DNA from: CAZGBT01 sp964524025
Lineage (GTDB): Archaea; Aenigmatarchaeota; Aenigmatarchaeia; CG10238-14; EX4484-224
NCBI GenBank assembly: GCA_964524025.1
Contig: CAZGBT010000006.1
Location: 1-53,044, forward strand
Reading direction: 5' to 3'
Length of the DNA: 53,044 nucleotides
The position numbers and the translations under genes were made by a program. Position 1 is the first letter of the stretch, and every line of letters starts with the position of its first letter. Positions 21,995 through 30,681 of the stretch are shown piece after piece. The notes under the pieces are model-generated. The model was not told where the DNA came from. It worked only from the letters and a program-made list of their open reading frames with translations, and did no database searches.

Positions 21995-24486
21995 TATTCT
22001 TCCTTGCAAATTTCCCTAACCAAATATGCTATGAAAATTCCAGTTGCAAATCCTATTAAAGTACCTACAACTAAAATAATCCACTCAGTAAAACCAATCG
22101 GAACTGTTTTGAAAATAGAAGAAAGCGGAGAATATATTATTAGAAGTTGGAGAAGGAAAGAGATTATTAAGGAAATAAGTAAAAATCTATTCCTTAACCA
22201 TTCTTTAAACGAAAACATCTTTTCATTGTATCTTATTACTGCGATTCGAACAAATTCGTACATTATAAAGCCAGTAAACAAAGTAGTTCTAGCTTTTTCT
22301 AATCCTAAACCTAGCGAAAAGGCTGCCAAAAAGGTTCCTAAGACCACCATAGCTTTTTTAAACCCTATAGAACCGATAAGTAAAGCCAATCTTTTATTAA
22401 TTATCCCTTCTTCTTTTTTTCTAGGTTTTCTTTTCATCACATCTGGTCTAGCTGGATCAACAGAAAGCGCTAAGGCTGGTAGACCATCTGTTACTAAATT
22501 TACCCAAAGGATTTGCGGAGGGTATAGCAGAATAAATGGAAATAACAAAGTTGAAAGTAAAACTACAAAAACTTCAGCAACATTACAAGTTAGCAAATAA
22601 TCTACAAACTTCCTAATGTTATCAAAAATTCTTCTTCCTTCTCTTATTGCTGTCCTTATGGTAGCAAAATTATCATCAAGCAAAATTATATCACTAGCTT
22701 CTTTTGCTACTTCACTTCCTTTTATACCCATTGCAATCCCTACATCAGCTTTCTTTAAAGCTAAAGCATCGTTAACTCCATCGCCTGTCATTGCTACTAC
22801 ATGTCCTTGCCTTTTCAAAATTTCAAGTATTTTTAATTTATGGAAAGGTGATGTTCTTGCAAAGATATTTACACCTCTATTTAGAGCTTCCGCTAATTGC
22901 TCTTCATTCATTTTATCAAGCTGCTCTCCAGTTATTACACCTTCTGTTTTTATTCCAACTTCCTCTGCTATAGCTTTTGCCGTTAATGGATTGTCTCCTG
23001 TTATCATTATAACCCTAATACCGGCTGAGTAGCATTCCTTTATAGCCTCTTTAACCTCTTTTCTTGGCGGATCGTAAAGGACTATTAAACCTAAAAAGAT
23101 TAAATCTTTTTCTTCCAATTTTCCTTCAAATTTCTTGTAAGCTAAAGCAAGAATTCTATAAGCTTTTGATGCAAATTCATCGTTTTTTCTTAGTATTTCT
23201 TTTTTAACAGGGTCTGTAAGTTTCGTTAAAGAATCTCCCTTCATAACTTTTGAACATTTCTTTAACAAAATCTCTGGAGCTCCTTTAGCGTATATTATTT
23301 TTTCTTCTCCAAAATCATAAGCAACACTCATCATCTTTCTTTCAGAAGTAAAAGGTATCTCTCCTATCCTTTTGCCTTCTCTTAATTTTTCAGAAAAATT
23401 TAAAGAAAAAATCTTAAGTGCTATATCAGTTTCATCTCCGACCCATTTTTCTTCTTTTCCTTTCAAAACTTTTTTTGCATTGTTACAATAATAACAACAT
23501 TCAATAGCTAATTTTTCAGCATTTTCGCTTTTTTCTAAAAACCATATTTCCTTAACTTTCATCTTACCCTCGGTTATAGTCCCAGTCTTATCTGTACAAA
23601 TAACATCTACTGTTCCTATAGACTCTGTTATAACAAGCTTTCTTACCAGAGCATTTTTCCTAGCCATCTGTCTAGCACCTAAAGAAAGGGCTAAAGTTAT
23701 TACAGCTGGCAAATTTTCTGGGATTGCAGCAACAGCTAAGGAAACAGCTATCAAAGCGCCTTCTACAAATCCAAACTTTTTTACAGCAACAAAAAGAGTT
23801 CCGAATATTATCAAAATAGTAAGAAGAACTATTTTTTTAGTAAATCTCTCCATCTGCAACTGAAATGGTGTTTTTTCCTCTCTTATTTCTTGAACTTTAG
23901 AAGCTATCTTTCCCAATTGCGTGTTCATACCAGTTGCTATTACTTTTGCTATTGCATTGCCAGAAAATATACCGCAACCAGAAAATATTTTATCCCCAAC
24001 TTTCTTCTTGACAGCCCTTGATTCTCCAGTCAGTATCGATTCATCAACTTGTAACTCACCCTTTATTAATTCTGCATCAGCAGGTATAACGTCTCCTCCT
24101 TCAAGAACTATTATATCTCCTGGTACTATTAGTGTAGAATCTATTTCTTGCTCTTTTCCATCTCTTATTACCTTAGCTTTTGGCGTTGCAAGTTTTTTCA
24201 ATGCCTCTATGGTTTTTTCTGCTTTATAATCTTGGACGAAACCAGCAATTCCTGCTGCAAAAACTATTGCTAATATAAGCAAACTATCTATAAAACTCTC
24301 TTCTTTAGCTACATTAACAAAAAGTGAAAGTATTGCTGCAGCTATTAATAAAAGAATTATTGGAGATTTAAACTGAGAAAGAAATATAAAAAAAGGATTT
24401 ATTCCTTTCCTTTCAACAATTTCATTTTTTCCATAAATTTTAAGTCTTCTTTCAGCTTCCAAAGAACTCAATCCAGAAATTTCCAT
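21991..24486 (-). CDS. Calcium-transporting P-type ATPase (P2A-like), 831 aa
   Basis: ATP-driven cation pump. Motifs: actuator TGES (153-156), M4 AAIPENLPAV (253-262, with the Ca ligand Glu257), phosphorylation DKTGT (D299), nucleotide-binding KGAPE (401-405) and hinge MTGDGVNDA (566-574). M5 contains NVAEV and M6 NLVTDGLPAL, which supply the Asn/Glu and Asn/Thr/Asp ligands seen in SERCA-type pumps. M4 reads PEN rather than PEG, common in prokaryotic members. The 831 residues are fewer than in animal pumps. Together with the CaCA exchanger at 556-1503 this gives two Ca2+ export routes in the window. Only 16 bases separate it from trmY. Confidence 0.93.
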   Translation of the reverse strand: MEISGLSSLEAERRLKIYGKNEIVERKGINPFFIFLSQFKSPIILLLIAAAILSLFVNVAKEESFIDSLLILAIVFAAGIAGFVQDYKAEKTIEALKKLATPKAKVIRDGKEQEIDSTLIVPGDIIVLEGGDVIPADAELIKGELQVDESILTGESRAVKKKVGDKIFSGCGIFSGNAIAKVIATGMNTQLGKIASKVQEIREEKTPFQLQMERFTKKIVLLTILIIFGTLFVAVKKFGFVEGALIAVSLAVAAIPENLPAVITLALSLGARQMARKNALVRKLVITESIGTVDVICTDKTGTITEGKMKVKEIWFLEKSENAEKLAIECCYYCNNAKKVLKGKEEKWVGDETDIALKIFSLNFSEKLREGKRIGEIPFTSERKMMSVAYDFGEEKIIYAKGAPEILLKKCSKVMKGDSLTKLTDPVKKEILRKNDEFASKAYRILALAYKKFEGKLEEKDLIFLGLIVLYDPPRKEVKEAIKECYSAGIRVIMITGDNPLTAKAIAEEVGIKTEGVITGEQLDKMNEEQLAEALNRGVNIFARTSPFHKLKILEILKRQGHVVAMTGDGVNDALALKKADVGIAMGIKGSEVAKEASDIILLDDNFATIRTAIREGRRIFDNIRKFVDYLLTCNVAEVFVVLLSTLLFPFILLYPPQILWVNLVTDGLPALALSVDPARPDVMKRKPRKKEEGIINKRLALLIGSIGFKKAMVVLGTFLAAFSLGLGLEKARTTLFTGFIMYEFVRIAVIRYNEKMFSFKEWLRNRFLLISLIISFLLQLLIIYSPLSSIFKTVPIGFTEWIILVVGTLIGFATGIFIAYLVREICKEEY

Positions 24487-24502
24487 ATATTAGTTTTAAA
24501 CT

Positions 24503-25084
24503 TCACCAAATTTCTTTTCTATCAAGGAAAATATTCAAAGCGGCTATGCATTGGCTAGTAAAATAATCGAATGGTCCTACACTAACTATTTCTGTTGCAA
24601 TTTTCTTAATAAATTTATATTGATCCTTAGGTAAACCTTCATGATCGCCTAAAACAAAAACAGGATTTTCTTTTATATTTACTTTTTCTATATCTTTACC
24701 TTTCCTATCTAAAAGATAAATAGGTAGTCCTTTCTGCTTAAATTCTTCGATAACATCCTCAAAAGATTTCTTCTCTATAAAAACTCCAGGGAAAGCTTTT
24801 ACAAGTTTTCCTTTTTTATATTTCCAAAGAGTTGCCCTTAGCAAATCTCCTACGTCCTTTTTTGAAATTGGAATTCCTTCTTCGTACTTAAAAATTAAGT
24901 GCTTAGGAGGATCGGGAGGTCCATTTAGAATTACGTGCAATTCAACATGCTTTCTTATGGCATGCGATAAAAAAAGAGATGCTATGACACAATGAGCTAT
25001 TATATCTAATCTTCCAGCTTTCATCAGATCCTTAAAATCACCTCTAGTTCTCCCTCTTGCTGAAAATATCACAAACCTCCTCAC
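24503..25084 (-). CDS. trmY: TrmY, tRNA (pseudouridine54-N1)-methyltransferase, 193 aa
   Basis: SPOUT-fold enzyme making N1-methylpseudouridine at position 54 of archaeal tRNA. MRRFVIFSARGRT at the start, HCVIASLFLSHAIRKH (about 31-46), VELHVILNGPPDPPKHL, then the knot region VFVLGDHEGLPKDQ (about 142-155) and SVGPFDYFTSQCIAALNIFL form the expected order, with the GDH.G knot loop binding SAM. Initiation is at GTG 25084; the family normally starts right at (M)RRFV, so no extension is missing. The gene stands in a modification cluster with Trm1. Confidence 0.92.
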   Translation of the reverse strand: MRRFVIFSARGRTRGDFKDLMKAGRLDIIAHCVIASLFLSHAIRKHVELHVILNGPPDPPKHLIFKYEEGIPISKKDVGDLLRATLWKYKKGKLVKAFPGVFIEKKSFEDVIEEFKQKGLPIYLLDRKGKDIEKVNIKENPVFVLGDHEGLPKDQYKFIKKIATEIVSVGPFDYFTSQCIAALNIFLDRKEIW

Positions 25085-25092
25085 AAGATAGG

Positions 25093-26253
25093 TTAGATTT
25101 CGCTCGAATTAAATTTTATACTATTCAGAAATTTTGCTATTTCTTTCGTTTCCATCTCAATACCATACCTTTTATTTATTAAAAAGCACAAGGCTTGAAG
25201 TGTGTAAAGTGTACTAAGCTCAGGCTTCTCTAACATTAGGCATAAGCTACCTATCCTTACCATATCAGCCCCGTTCCTAATACTTTCTAAAACTCTAAAC
25301 GCTGGCAAAATGAAATCTGCAATTAAAGGTGGTAATTCAGAAATTTTTAATCTTAATATTTCCCTTCCAACTAAAGGCTCTATCCAGATTGCATATTTGC
25401 CCCTAATTTCATAACCAAAAACACCAGTTACACCGCTAGCTATTATCTTTATGTCCTCCCTACCATACTTAAGAAATACTTTCTTCGTTTCTGATAACAT
25501 AGCATAAGCAAAAGGCGTTAGGATGCTACCTCCAATTCCTCCTATTCCGTTAGCATAAGGTGAAATAAGAGGTTTTCCTTCAAAAGAAATCTTTCCAGGC
25601 AATGTATTAGTTAAAACAACATAGCTTATTGGCTCAGATGCTAACAAATTAATTAAGCGACCGAAATAAGATGGAAGGTTTAATAAATAAGGCAATTTTA
25701 TTCCTATTTTGAATGAGAATTCAGATGCAGTTTCTATCAAATCTTTCAGCAAAGATAAATTTTCGTAAAAAGCTTCAACATGAGGGCAAGCGTTTAATTC
25801 AAAACAAAGATTTTGCTTATATCTTCCGCAAACGTATTCTAGTTCCATTAATGCTATTTCAAGCTGCTTTAAGTAAGAAAGCTCTTCTCTTTTAACTGAG
25901 AAATTTGGCGAAGAATATGGAAGTTCTTGATTTATTGGAGCAAAGCTTACAAAAATTTTAGCATCTAAATGGGACTCTAAAATTTCTGGTAATTTCTTTA
26001 TCGAATCGTAAAAATTAAACTCTTGCGGAAGGCCTCTTCTATTTTGAGTTATAATCAAGCTATGATATGTGTTAACAAAAAGGTTCGGCTCTCGATTTCC
26101 TTTCCTTTCATTTAAAGTTAAAGTTCCGTAAGTTGCCCCTTTACCAAAAGTTTGCTTTATAAATCTATCTTTATCATAAACTTGCAGGAATTTTTCAAGA
26201 CAAAATGGACTTTTGCAAAAACCTGCATCTATACAAAGGAATGGCTTATCCAT
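25093..26253 (-). CDS. Dihydroorotate dehydrogenase-like FMN protein, 386 aa
   Basis: TIM-barrel flavoprotein of the dihydroorotate dehydrogenase/dihydropyrimidine dehydrogenase superfamily. Evidence: KGATYGTLTLNERKGN at the N-terminus (compare GA.V.KT), CFELNACPHVEAF near residue 149-161 (compare ELN.SCPN), IGIKLPYLLNLPS, VVLTNTLPGKIS, NGIGGIGGSILTPFAYAML (compare GGLSG..l.p.a), IKIIASGVTGVFGYEI (phosphate-binding GGI..-like) and GADMVRIGSLCLM. The sequence is diverged and the C-terminus (about 340-386) is unfamiliar, so another substrate than dihydroorotate is possible. The frame opens at TTG; I use ATG at 26253. No other pyrimidine gene is nearby. Confidence 0.72.
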   Translation of the reverse strand: MDKPFLCIDAGFCKSPFCLEKFLQVYDKDRFIKQTFGKGATYGTLTLNERKGNREPNLFVNTYHSLIITQNRRGLPQEFNFYDSIKKLPEILESHLDAKIFVSFAPINQELPYSSPNFSVKREELSYLKQLEIALMELEYVCGRYKQNLCFELNACPHVEAFYENLSLLKDLIETASEFSFKIGIKLPYLLNLPSYFGRLINLLASEPISYVVLTNTLPGKISFEGKPLISPYANGIGGIGGSILTPFAYAMLSETKKVFLKYGREDIKIIASGVTGVFGYEIRGKYAIWIEPLVGREILRLKISELPPLIADFILPAFRVLESIRNGADMVRIGSLCLMLEKPELSTLYTLQALCFLINKRYGIEMETKEIAKFLNSIKFNSSEI

Positions 26254-26269
26254 CAAAAAGATACTCTTG

Positions 26270-27379
26270 CTAATTTTTAAAAAGATTGAGCAGATCTCCT
26301 ATATCAGCATTTGTCTTTATACCAAAACCAAGAAAATGGGTTCTGCTTGCCTTAAATCCGTTTTTCTTAAGTTTTTCTACAAGTTTATCTATTCTTATAG
26401 CTCTTACCTTATGGACTTTTGCTATTTTATGGGTATTAAAGTAGGGCTTTTTTATTTCAAATTCATCCTTTAAAACTCTTAACAATCCTGTAATTTCATC
26501 TTTAAATTTGAACCAATCAATTTTTTCTAACTTTTTTTCCATCCTTTTGACAAAATCACTATCTCCTAACTTCCCTATCCAGGTTGGAAAAATATGTTTA
26601 TATTTTTCTCCGCAATGCTTGCATCTTTCTAAAAATTCTTTCGAAAATTCTCTTTCTAAGCAATAAGGACAATAATTTAATATTCCGATATTTTCTTCAA
26701 GAATTTTGTTAGCAAAACTCCTACTTTTCTTTAGATAACCATAAACTCTATAATAATGAATTTTGTTGTAAGAAAAAATTGGCAAAAAGCCGAACATGTA
26801 ACGAGAAAAAGTTAAAGCAGTAGCTGCCAATATGTTCCTTATCCCAACTTCGTGTTCAAACTCAGTTCTAAAACAAAAAATTCCATATCTTCTTAAGCAA
26901 GTTATTGGTTTTACTCCGCATAGGGTTGATTTATCGGTAGCTGAAAAACCTATGTAGCCTTCTCTTTTTATAGCCCTAGCGCATCCATCAAAATAATAAA
27001 TTGGTGAACCAAATGGATCTATATCTATATAATCAAACTTTCTTTTGTTTGCAGAAAGAAAAACTGCTGCATCCTCTCTCGAAATTTTTACTTTATCTTC
27101 AACTTTATTCAATCTTACATTCTCTTTTGCAAAAGATAAAGCATCTTTGCTAATATCATTCAACCAAACTTCGTCTACATCTTCAACTTCTTTAACTATT
27201 CTTATGCCTCTCGCCCCGCATGCTGCTAAAGAGTCACAAGCTTTCAAATTCTTTTTCTTTAAAGTTCTTAGAAATAATATCATTAAATCCCTATCAAAGT
27301 GCATAGCTGGGTTGTAAAAACTTTTTTTATCTAAAGGTTTTGAAATTTTTAATTCAACGAGACCCTCCTTTACTATCAT
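26270..27379 (-). CDS. Trm1, tRNA (guanine26-N2)-dimethyltransferase, 369 aa
   Basis: Dimethylates G26 of tRNA. ALSAC-like CDSLAACGARGIRIVKEV (about 48-65) is SAM motif I, IDIDPFGSPIYYFDGC (about 117-132) contains the DPFG catalytic motif, and GYIGFSATDKSTLCG is the TDx signature of Trm1. A zinc-finger region CPYCLEREFSKEFLERCKHC (about 234-253) and IFPTWIGKLGD follow. The start is revised to ATG 27379, which overlaps the TGA of the cysteine-rich gene as ATGA; the upstream frame MLLCYSSR lies within that gene. It is thus translated together with a surface protein, unusual for a tRNA enzyme. Confidence 0.93.
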   Translation of the reverse strand: MIVKEGLVELKISKPLDKKSFYNPAMHFDRDLMILFLRTLKKKNLKACDSLAACGARGIRIVKEVEDVDEVWLNDISKDALSFAKENVRLNKVEDKVKISREDAAVFLSANKRKFDYIDIDPFGSPIYYFDGCARAIKREGYIGFSATDKSTLCGVKPITCLRRYGIFCFRTEFEHEVGIRNILAATALTFSRYMFGFLPIFSYNKIHYYRVYGYLKKSRSFANKILEENIGILNYCPYCLEREFSKEFLERCKHCGEKYKHIFPTWIGKLGDSDFVKRMEKKLEKIDWFKFKDEITGLLRVLKDEFEIKKPYFNTHKIAKVHKVRAIRIDKLVEKLKKNGFKASRTHFLGFGIKTNADIGDLLNLFKN

Positions 27380-28362
27380 CCTACTGCTGTAACACAACAA
27401 CAACAGAAATTATCATAAGTAGTACCAGGTATACAGGTGCCTCTACAACCAGTTATAGTGCTACATATAGCTCTACCACTACAATAAAATGACCATGAAT
27501 ATGAATCACAATTTTCTATAACTTTACTCGATTCCTCAACACAAGCTCCATCTGTACAATTAAAAGTTCTATAGACAAGTAAACTATCGCTGCACGCGTA
27601 AGAAGTTAATTCAGTACAATCAATTTTAGTAGCTAACGCGTCATTGCCTTGACAGTAATACTCAAGTAAAATTTCTTCATTCATACAATAGTCAGTTAAA
27701 GATTGGAAAGGACACGTTACATCACCTTCGCTGCATAAATCATAATCTTCAGTAGTTCCTTGTATGTAAGGATCGTTTCCATTATCTGTTTCCGTACACG
27801 AATCGATACAATCTACAGTTTCACAATTCTCTCTTCCATAGACTTGGCACTCGCCATCTATACATTCGAATCTATCGCAGGAAACAAAGATATCGCCCAA
27901 AGTAACATTACAAAATCTGTAACAATTAACATTGCAGTAATACTTACTACAATCACATTTTCCAGCTCTCCAATCTACATTTTCCGATTTAAAAAAGTAA
28001 TAAGTAGGTGCGTTTAAGGTTAGATTCAATTGAACTAAACCACTTGAGGAAGAATCCGAACAAGAAATTATCTTAAAATCTAACTTAAGCCTGTAGCCCC
28101 TTTTAAACGCAAATTTATCTAAAAAATCTTTCATTTCCAAAAGGTTATATTCTAATTCTCTACAATTCTTACTTGTTTTCACCACTTTTTTCGCAGAATC
28201 CCACGCAAGAGAAAAAATGTAAGGATATTCTTCTAAAACAGGTTTTGATGTGTCTATAACTACTGTAGAACGCAATAAATTTCCTATTAAATAAATAGCA
28301 GACACTATTACAAATGTAGTTAAGATAAAAAACTGGCCTTTAGAATTTAATCGCCTGAGCAT
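27376..28362 (-). CDS. Cysteine-rich pilin-like surface protein, 328 aa
   Basis: The N-terminus SKGQFFILTTFVIVSAIYLI resembles a pilin/pseudopilin helix. Residues about 60 to the end carry 30 cysteines in all, with NCTDGAC and ECIDGEC mini-repeats and a terminal CCCC four residues from the end (CCCCVTAVG). Such density implies disulfide-locked or metal-rich extracellular modules. The frame opens from GTG at 28371; the ATG at 28362 begins right before LRRLNSKGQ and is preferred. It overlaps DUF424 by 23 bases upstream and Trm1 by ATGA. I do not recognise a domain. A role as a tip or adhesin of the nearby pilus is inference. Confidence 0.65.
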   Translation of the reverse strand: MLRRLNSKGQFFILTTFVIVSAIYLIGNLLRSTVVIDTSKPVLEEYPYIFSLAWDSAKKVVKTSKNCRELEYNLLEMKDFLDKFAFKRGYRLKLDFKIISCSDSSSSGLVQLNLTLNAPTYYFFKSENVDWRAGKCDCSKYYCNVNCYRFCNVTLGDIFVSCDRFECIDGECQVYGRENCETVDCIDSCTETDNGNDPYIQGTTEDYDLCSEGDVTCPFQSLTDYCMNEEILLEYYCQGNDALATKIDCTELTSYACSDSLLVYRTFNCTDGACVEESSKVIENCDSYSWSFYCSGRAICSTITGCRGTCIPGTTYDNFCCCCVTAVG

Positions 28363-28636
28363 GTGGAACACCTTCTATCAACATAACATTTTCTTTAGAT
28401 ATAAAACCGTATTTTATTGCAAGTTTTACTATCTCTTCTCCAAATAAATTAATAATAGTTGCTTCCTTCATCATTTTAACAGCTTCTTTTTCTTCTATTT
28501 TCTTCTCACCATAAAATTCTTTACTTATTATCAATTCAACTTCGCCAAACTTTAATTTTCTTTCAAGCAAATTCTCATCACAAATGGCTAAGATTATTTC
28601 TCCTTTTGCCCTATGTACTTTACACCAAAATTTCAT
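28340..28636 (-). CDS. DUF424 family protein, 98 aa
   Basis: Small archaeal protein of unknown molecular activity. FWCKVHRAKGEIILAICDEN (3-22), FYGEKKIEEKEAVKMMKEAT, IINLFGEEIVKLAIKYGFIS and the C-terminal IEGVPHAQAIKF match DUF424, which is widely conserved in archaea and often sits among translation genes. It lies between a KaiC-type ATPase (ATGA overlap) and the cysteine-rich pilin-like gene (23-base overlap), so it may be expressed with the surface cluster although its conserved role is likely in RNA or translation. The ATG start is unambiguous. Confidence 0.88.
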   Translation of the reverse strand: MKFWCKVHRAKGEIILAICDENLLERKLKFGEVELIISKEFYGEKKIEEKEAVKMMKEATIINLFGEEIVKLAIKYGFISKENVMLIEGVPHAQAIKF

Positions 28637-29337
28637 AAAGGTAAAAATATTTTTTCGCTAGGATAAACCACTATTCCTTCTTCTTTTATTTCAAAAGGAT
28701 GTATACCAGTATCATGAGCGGTAGCTCTCATCTTTCTTATAGCTAAAGCCCTTGGAAAACCTTTTGGAAAATAGTAGAGAACTATAATGCCGTCAGAAGT
28801 AAATTCTTCTATTCCGAATGATGAAATTGATCTATGACCCTCAGGAATTTCACAAGTTATTATAGTAGTGCAACCTAATTTTTTAAGAAGCTTATCTAAA
28901 GCTAGCAAACTTCTTCTTATTTGAAGCGGTCTCTCGAAAAAGAGACTTATTACTGTTATTGGATCTATTACTAAACGCTGTGCATTTATTTTTTCAACGT
29001 GAGTCTCTATCAACGATTTGAACTTTTCAAAATCAAATATTTCCGATTTTATCATAACAAGCTTCTCTTTTTTAATAAGCCTTTTGATTGGCCAGTTAAA
29101 TACAACTGAGGTATATTCAATTATCCTTTCAGGATCTTCTTCTAGCGAAATATAAACTCCTGGCTCATTATACTTAGCTGCTCCCTGGACTAAGAATTGA
29201 AGCGAAAATATGGTTTTTCCAGTTCCAGGACCTCCTGAGACTAGTATGGTAGAACCTTTAGGAAAACCTCCTTGAATTAGCTCATCAAGTCCTCTTATAC
29301 CACTCTTTACTCTTTCTATTTTTCTTTCCACACTCAA
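28633..29337 (-). CDS. KaiC/RadA-type RecA-fold ATPase, 234 aa
   Basis: Single RecA-like domain: RVKSGIRGLDELIQGGFPKG (9-28), Walker A GGPGTGKT (35-42), YISLEEDPERI, Walker B region RLVIDPITVISLFF (about 118-131), then the KaiC hallmark helices and AHDTGIHPFEIKEEGIVVYP. It belongs to the archaeal GvpD/FlaH/KaiC-related group, some of which regulate archaella or pili by binding ATP without strong hydrolysis. The start is a TTG at 29337 (GTG two codons further is possible). It faces, across 33 bases, a P-loop-less relative transcribed the other way, and overlaps DUF424 by ATGA. Confidence 0.85.
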   Translation of the reverse strand: MSVERKIERVKSGIRGLDELIQGGFPKGSTILVSGGPGTGKTIFSLQFLVQGAAKYNEPGVYISLEEDPERIIEYTSVVFNWPIKRLIKKEKLVMIKSEIFDFEKFKSLIETHVEKINAQRLVIDPITVISLFFERPLQIRRSLLALDKLLKKLGCTTIITCEIPEGHRSISSFGIEEFTSDGIIVLYYFPKGFPRALAIRKMRATAHDTGIHPFEIKEEGIVVYPSEKIFLPL

Positions 29338-29370
29338 TATTATTTTGAATCTTGAAATAAAATTTGAAGA

Positions 29371-29946
29371 ATGGTTACTAGAGTTAAAAGTTTAAAGGAA
29401 TTAGAAAATGAAATTAAAAAATTGAAAAGTAATACTTTGGTTGTTTTCGTAATTAGCGGCAAGAAATACCATGAGGTCAATATTTTTATACTTAAAAAAC
29501 TAATCCAACTAAAAAAATTCTCCGGCATTTACATAAGCTTGAATAGACCTTTTAAAAATCTTGTGAAATATCTAAAAGAGAAAAAAATAGATACCGATAA
29601 AATTTTCTTCATAGATTGTGTTTCTTCTTTCTTTGGAGAGGCAAAACTTGCTGAAAATTGCCTTTTTGTTCCATCTCCTTCTAGACTTACGGATATAGGT
29701 ATTGCACTAGATGAAGCTATTAGAAGGATGAAAAATCCATCTAATAAATTCCTCTTTCTAGATTCCGTATCAACTTTGCTTATTTATAATGACCTAAAAG
29801 TTGTAGCTCAATTTATTCATTACTTAGCAACAAAGCTAAGGAAATTTGGAGTTATAGGAATTTTAATGACAGTAGAAAAAGAAATTGAAGAAAGATTTTT
29901 AAACTTTTTAATCCAGATAAGCGACAAAATAATTGAGGTAGTCTAG
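29371..29946 (+). CDS. KaiC-like protein lacking a P-loop, 191 aa
   Basis: Resembles the RecA fold but has no GxxxxGKT. TLVVFVISGKKYHEVNIFIL (22-41) replaces the Walker A strand-loop, GIYISLNRPFKNLVKYL follows, and KFLFLDSVSTLLIYND (about 124-139) matches the Walker B/dimer region of KaiC-like proteins. GVIGILMTVEKEIEE sits where strand 5 should be. Without the P-loop it is likely a non-ATPase partner or regulator of an ATPase, plausibly of the KaiC protein encoded on the opposite strand 33 bases away. It heads, one base before the next start, the rightward chain of membrane and pilin genes. Family name not certain. Confidence 0.7.
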   Translation: MVTRVKSLKELENEIKKLKSNTLVVFVISGKKYHEVNIFILKKLIQLKKFSGIYISLNRPFKNLVKYLKEKKIDTDKIFFIDCVSSFFGEAKLAENCLFVPSPSRLTDIGIALDEAIRRMKNPSNKFLFLDSVSTLLIYNDLKVVAQFIHYLATKLRKFGVIGILMTVEKEIEERFLNFLIQISDKIIEVV

Positions 29947-29947
29947 A

Positions 29948-30283
29948 ATGATAGATTTTTTATTCTTGCTTGCAGCCATGATGCTTGGCTTTCTTACAGT
30001 ATTTTTCCTTTCTCTTTCTAACATAAAGTTTACAGAAGGAGATTTAAGAAAAATAATAGAAAATTTTATCTATGGTACCATACTTGTATACGGCTTCTTA
30101 ACGAGTGAGTTTTTCTTTAAACTTTTCTCTTTAAATGCTTTGCAGTTTGTCCTAATAAAATATTCGCTACTCATAGGGAGTTTTTATTTTTATTTATTAG
30201 CTTCTTACAGGATTTACGAAATGAGTAAGGTTTTTGGTTTCGCTGGAAAACTACCAGAAAAATTAAGAAAAATTCTAGAATGA
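29948..30283 (+). CDS. Small integral membrane protein of the pilus cluster, 111 aa
   Basis: Three to four hydrophobic segments (FLFLLAAMMLGFLTVFFLSL, IYGTILVYGFLTSEFFF, YSLLIGSFYFYLLASYRI) and a basic C-terminal tail facing the cytoplasm. No family is recognised. The TAG of the upstream KaiC-like gene is followed by one base and then this ATG; the stop overlaps the first pilin gene by ATGA. Such a protein may recruit the P-loop-less regulator to the membrane or help insert pilins. The evidence for that is only adjacency. Confidence 0.6.
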   Translation: MIDFLFLLAAMMLGFLTVFFLSLSNIKFTEGDLRKIIENFIYGTILVYGFLTSEFFFKLFSLNALQFVLIKYSLLIGSFYFYLLASYRIYEMSKVFGFAGKLPEKLRKILE

Positions 30284-30681
30284 GAGGACAAGTAGCTATA
30301 GAATACTTAATCATAGTAGGCATTGGACTTGCTATTTTAATTCCATATTTGGTTTACTTACAATCTACTTCAGCATCTTACAAAGAGGAGAATTGCATAA
30401 TCCAAGCAAAAAATTCCTTAGAAAAACTTGGGAGTTCTATAGATTTAATTTGCTACCAAGGAGAACCAGCTAGAATGGAAATAAGGTTAATAATTCCAGA
30501 TTGTTTTTATTCAGCAAACTACATTAATAACAAAACGATTGTATGGAAACTAAAAACTTCAGCTGGATTTTCTGACATTTCTTATACAACACTTTGCAAC
30601 TTTTCAGGAAAATTGTTTAACAAGCCTGGAATTTATATTGTAACGATTAAGAGTAAAGAAAATCATGTCGAAATCTCTTAA
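30280..30681 (+). CDS. Class III signal peptide pilin-like protein, 133 aa
   Basis: MRGQVAIEYLIIVGIGLAIL is a textbook archaeal class III pilin start: a short basic leader, a G before Q in GQVAIEY where a prepilin peptidase cuts, and a continuous helix. The remainder has a conserved pair of Cys around 39 and 60 (NCIIQAKN; LICYQGEPA) and a third at 75 (PDCFYSAN). It overlaps the following gene by 17 bases and the preceding membrane protein by 4, so it is part of one operon. Structural or minor pilin function is inferred from the signal. Confidence 0.78.
   Translation: MRGQVAIEYLIIVGIGLAILIPYLVYLQSTSASYKEENCIIQAKNSLEKLGSSIDLICYQGEPARMEIRLIIPDCFYSANYINNKTIVWKLKTSAGFSDISYTTLCNFSGKLFNKPGIYIVTIKSKENHVEIS

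Noticed and set aside
22004..23032. Plus-strand frames inside the Ca-ATPase gene
   Set aside because: Antisense to a P-type ATPase with all motifs intact; residue composition is typical of shadows.
27380..27403. Extended Trm1 start at 27403
   Set aside because: The added residues (MLLCYSSR) are antiframe sequence within the cysteine-rich gene; ATG 27379 with ATGA overlap is better.
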